Of a stretch of DNA of 64,000 nt, positions 61,594-64,000 are shown in pieces; positions within the stretch are counted from its first letter, which is position 1, and every line of letters starts with the position of its first letter. A model generated the notes under the pieces. The model worked only from the letters and a program-made list of their open reading frames with translations, made no database searches and was not told where the DNA came from. The translations under genes and the position numbers were made by a program. Source of the DNA: Streptomyces bluensis (GTDB lineage Bacteria > Actinomycetota > Actinomycetes > Streptomycetales > Streptomycetaceae); NCBI RefSeq assembly GCF_014650715.1, contig NZ_BMVM01000016.1:62001-126000 (forward strand), given 5' to 3'.

Positions 61594-62061
61594 ATGCCGC
61601 GTAGACGGCCCGGCGCGCTGCGCGCCGAACAGTCTCCCCGTATCGCATGGAGCCTGCCTCCAGACCGCATCCACGGCCTGTCGACCCGAACCAGCGTCGC
61701 GATAGACCAGGTGGAGCGGCTCTCGGGCGACTACTACCTCTACCCGGGCGCCACCGACCGTGCACTGCGCCGGTACCGGGCCTTTCTCCAGGCACCGGGA
61801 CGTCGGCCCCTCTATCCGCAGGACGCGGAGTGTTCGTGCCGCGGTTGTTCCTTCGACGACGTGCGGCACGCCCGCGACGTGCTTGAGGAGGTTGTGCGGC
61901 AGTTGCCTTCCCGGCCCCACGCCGAGTTGCAGCAGCGAGTACGTGCTTTGGACGCCAGGTACATGGAGCGTACGTTGCCGGATCCGTTCGCCGTTCAGCG
62001 GCAGTCGCGTTCCGACTCGTGGTGGCGTCGACGCCTGGCCGGCGGCCGGGAAGCTGGGTGA
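61594..62061 (+). CDS. Hypothetical protein with Cys pair
   Basis: A 155-residue soluble basic protein from ATG 61594. LSGDYYLYPGATDRALRRYR is followed by CSCRGCSFDDVRHARDVLEE with a CxCxxC-like set that may bind metal, and LQQRVRALDARYMERTLPDP. The start is uncertain because the first 25 residues are unlike a domain edge. Not recognised. Confidence 0.55.
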   Translation: MPRRRPGALRAEQSPRIAWSLPPDRIHGLSTRTSVAIDQVERLSGDYYLYPGATDRALRRYRAFLQAPGRRPLYPQDAECSCRGCSFDDVRHARDVLEEVVRQLPSRPHAELQQRVRALDARYMERTLPDPFAVQRQSRSDSWWRRRLAGGREAG

Positions 62062-62290
62062 GGAGCCCTGATCCGGCCAGGCGGATTGGCGCCGTAGGGG
62101 AAGCGAACGACGTGGTCGGAGCCGACCAAACAGTCGCGGTACTCGGTTCCGTCCTCGCTGAAGTGGAGGGTGGAGAAGTACAGGGGCAACACCAGCCAGG
62201 AGTCCCACCCGTCCACATCCCCGGGGTCTGCGTCTCTGCACGTACGGCGCCGCCCTCCCAGAGCTCGGAGTACACGTAGCAGTCGTAACA
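62045..62290 (-). pseudogene. Possible frameshifted hypothetical gene
   Basis: YDCYVYSELWEGGAVRAETQ, then in another frame VDGWDSWLVLPLYFSTLHFS, EDGTEYRDCLVGSDHVVRFP. Protein-like but in two frames, with no start and no recognised family. Confidence 0.3.
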
Positions 62291-62321
62291 GGTCGCGGGG
62301 CGAGCGGGGTGCGTCGGCCCG

Positions 62322-62858
62322 TCAGCGCCGGTCGGCGATGAGTGACCAGACCTCCACATCGTGCCGGACGCCGCCCAGCGTCAGTGCCGAGCGCAGCACG
62401 CCCTCGCGCTCCATGCCGAGTCGTTTCGCCACCGCGATACGGGGCTCGTTCCCGGTTGCCGCCGCCCACTCCACACGGGACATGCCCCGGGTTTCGAAGG
62501 CCCACTCGGTCATGTGGCGGGCGGCGCGGGTCACCAGTCCACGGCGCCGCGCCTCCGGTGCGAGCCAGGCTCCCAACGAGCAGACCCCGGTCCGGGCGTC
62601 GAAGGTGGCGAACCCCGCTCCTCCAACAAGCAGTCCGTCGAGCCAGATGCCGTACACCCGCCTGCCGCCCCTGGCCTGGGCATCGGCATAGCCCTGCAGC
62701 CAGCGTTCGGCCTTGGCCGGTTCGTCGATGTCCGTCGCCCACGGCATCCAGGGGGTGAGGTGGACGCCGGAGCGAACGACGAACGCGTAGAACTCCTCCG
62801 CCCGCCAGGGTTCGAGGGCACGGAGCTCGGCCGCTTCTGCGAGGGGGTGGCTGAGCAT
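62322..62858 (-). CDS. GNAT-family N-acetyltransferase (RimJ/RimL type)
   Basis: A 178-residue enzyme from ATG 62858. Beta-strand YGIWLDGLLVGGAGFATFD, then the acetyl-CoA loop LGAWLAPEARRRGLVTRAAR (the Q/RxxGxG/A pyrophosphate motif reads RRRGLVT) and RVEWAAATGNEPRIAVAKRL, close to RimJ/RimL. It transfers acetyl from acetyl-CoA to an amine, often a protein N-terminus or a drug. The stretch 62859-63239 shows nothing I can support. Confidence 0.9.
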   Translation of the reverse strand: MLSHPLAEAAELRALEPWRAEEFYAFVVRSGVHLTPWMPWATDIDEPAKAERWLQGYADAQARGGRRVYGIWLDGLLVGGAGFATFDARTGVCSLGAWLAPEARRRGLVTRAARHMTEWAFETRGMSRVEWAAATGNEPRIAVAKRLGMEREGVLRSALTLGGVRHDVEVWSLIADRR

Positions 62859-63239
62859 GGGGCTTCCGATCGACTGAGGGGGACAACGCGCGGCTCCCCA
62901 GCCGGGCGGGGGGCCCAGCCAGGCCGGTTCGGGCCGATGCCGACGGCTCAGGCTAGCGCTGTACCGGCCCTGTCATCCCCCTCCTTCGGCTCGTCAGCGT
63001 CTGGTGATTGCCTGTTCAAGATGTTCTCCTGCCCGGGCGGGGACCAGAGTTCCGGTCGACCGAGATGTGAGGCGCCGGTCGCCTCTCTCCCCACATCCGG
63101 GACTGTGTGTCGGGCGTAAGCCGAGCAGCCGCTCCTGGGCACAGGACGAGGCCGCCCGTGGAAGGACTGGTTCGTCCCGCATGAGCATCATCAGCTTCGT
63201 CCTCAGACGACTGTGCGGCGGGCTGCTCCTCCTGCTGGT

Positions 63240-63412
63240 CGTGGATGCGGGCCCGGACGAGAGCGCGGGTGCCTGCTGCACCCATGCGGACAACATCACC
63301 GAGGCGGCCCGCGGGCATCGGCAGGCGCCGGCAGCCGCGTTGACTGCTGCTGGGTTCGTCAACTACCACTACCCAACAGAGTGGTGGCACTGGTCGTTCG
63401 GATGGCGGCGTT
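63240..63412 (+). pseudogene. VanX-like D-Ala-D-Ala dipeptidase fragment
   Basis: DESAGACCTHADNITEAARG, HRQAPAAALTAAGFVNYHYP and TEWWHWSFG match the C-terminal part of M15D dipeptidases (normally GFVNYPTEWWHWSFGDRYWA). The HY insertion is a six-base duplication, and sense ends after WSFG. The N-terminal two thirds, with the first zinc His and Asp, are absent. It is embedded in a longer frame with a hydrophobic start (FVLRRLCGGLLLLLVV). Confidence 0.55.
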
Positions 63413-63554
63413 CGGGGGGTCCCGGCCGTGGCCGGCAACGGACCCACCTTGTCGGCGTGTACGACGCGGCCGTGGACCAACTGGTGATGCACGTCGAGGG
63501 CAACTCGCCGTTGCCCGGGGGCGTCGCCGGTTCGTGGAGCGTGCACCCGGCAGC

Positions 63555-64000
63555 TCAGGACAGGAAGCGGCCGTACGGGCCGTTCCGTATGCCGTCCTTC
63601 TGTTGCTGATTGAAGTGGCAGTTCGGGTAGTCGTAGAACGAGGCGGACATCGGTGTGCCGTCGGTGCGCGAGGAGTCGGGCAGACCGAAGGCATGGCCCA
63701 ACTCGTGCACCATGCCGCCGTACCACCGGTTCATCGCGCCGTTGATCCCGGCGGCACCGTCGGCGTCATGGCCGCTGAGGATCACCCAGCCGCCACCTCC
63801 ACCACCGCCGGAGACACCCGCCTTCTCTGCGCTGACTTCGCCGACGCACAGCCAGCGCGAGTCCGGGGATCTGAGACCGAACCTGGCCATCAGCTCCTGC
63901 TGCATGTTGAAGACCACCCACCAGTACTCTTCGCCGCCGTTCGGCGTGTTCTCGTACCAGGACCGCGGGTGGTTGCCCTCGACCACCTCCACCGCCGGGT
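63555..64000 (-). CDS. Zinc metallopeptidase-like protein, 5' end outside window
   Basis: The frame is open to 64000; the first in-window ATG is 63992. The active site GGMVHELGHAFGLPD contains HExxH and the gluzincin/metzincin-like Gly turn (HELGHAFGLPD, with Asp as likely third ligand). Upstream WWVVFNMQQELMARFGL and a Gly-rich loop (SGGGGGGGWVIL) are visible; the C-terminus is PNCHFNQQQKDGIRN. It looks like a secreted protease or hydrolase; the family cannot be set without the N-terminus. Confidence 0.75.
   Translation of the reverse strand, partial: PAVEVVEGNHPRSWYENTPNGGEEYWWVVFNMQQELMARFGLRSPDSRWLCVGEVSAEKAGVSGGGGGGGWVILSGHDADGAAGINGAMNRWYGGMVHELGHAFGLPDSSRTDGTPMSASFYDYPNCHFNQQQKDGIRNGPYGRFLS

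Overview
The window is a 64-kb stretch of very GC-rich DNA with strongly GC-ending codons, GTG/TTG starts and many overlapping stop/start pairs. The gene content points to a Streptomyces or a close actinomycete: an ECF41 sigma factor with its oxidoreductase partner, an RheA/Hsp18 pair with the exact RheA operator, Tat-secreted glycan enzymes, and actinobacterial DUF families. IS and Tn3 debris and broken genes are dense, which suggests a chromosome arm rather than the core. That placement is inference. No tRNA, rRNA or CRISPR was seen.

Layout. 0-4.7 kb: 3' end of a sigma factor with its partner gene, a small membrane protein, a frameshifted Tat-secreted protein, a secreted alginate-lyase-like enzyme, then LysE and IS30 debris. 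4.7-12.6 kb: a PadR/ABC/FtsX export operon, a Tn3 transposase relic, a methyltransferase, an MBL hydrolase, a DJ-1 protein and a flavin disulfide reductase. 13-16.6 kb: a phosphate transporter with a small membrane protein, an IS5-family element and a broken DUF6584 gene. 16.6-20.4 kb: an oxidoreductase/ECF41 sigma pair behind a plausible ECF41 promoter, then small genes.

20.5-30.8 kb is a carbohydrate block. It holds a PHP phosphoesterase, beta-phosphoglucomutase plus a GH65 disaccharide phosphorylase, glucose-6-phosphate and 6-phosphogluconate dehydrogenases, and a GH95-like glycosidase. Together they can take an alpha-glucobiose to beta-glucose-1-P, glucose-6-P and NADPH. 30.8-36.5 kb looks like a small tailoring/export cluster: asnB, TetR with an operator, P450, ferredoxin and an MFS pump.

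36.5-42.3 kb is the most unusual part. It is a six-gene minus-strand operon with an asparagine-synthetase-like enzyme lacking the usual N-terminal cysteine, a one-TM protein with an Asp/Gly/Ser-rich tail, three paralogues with a Toprim/topoisomerase VI-A-like layout ending in a conserved F-(L/M)-T-W-P motif, and a cupin. Two of its genes carry the same duplicated leader. I do not recognise this combination.

42.6-52 kb: serine hydrolase/TetR pair, VOC protein, a membrane NACHT NTPase with a divergent small membrane partner flanked by two IS5 relics, then rheA/hsp18 and two DUF2267 genes. 52-64 kb is mosaic: a ten-copy hexanucleotide repeat, relics of NB-ARC, HNH, IstB, XRE and VanX-like genes, and intact genes for an alpha/alpha-toroid protein, a nucleotidyltransferase, a phytase-like secreted protein, a methyltransferase, a GNAT acetyltransferase and the 3' part of a zinc metallopeptidase.
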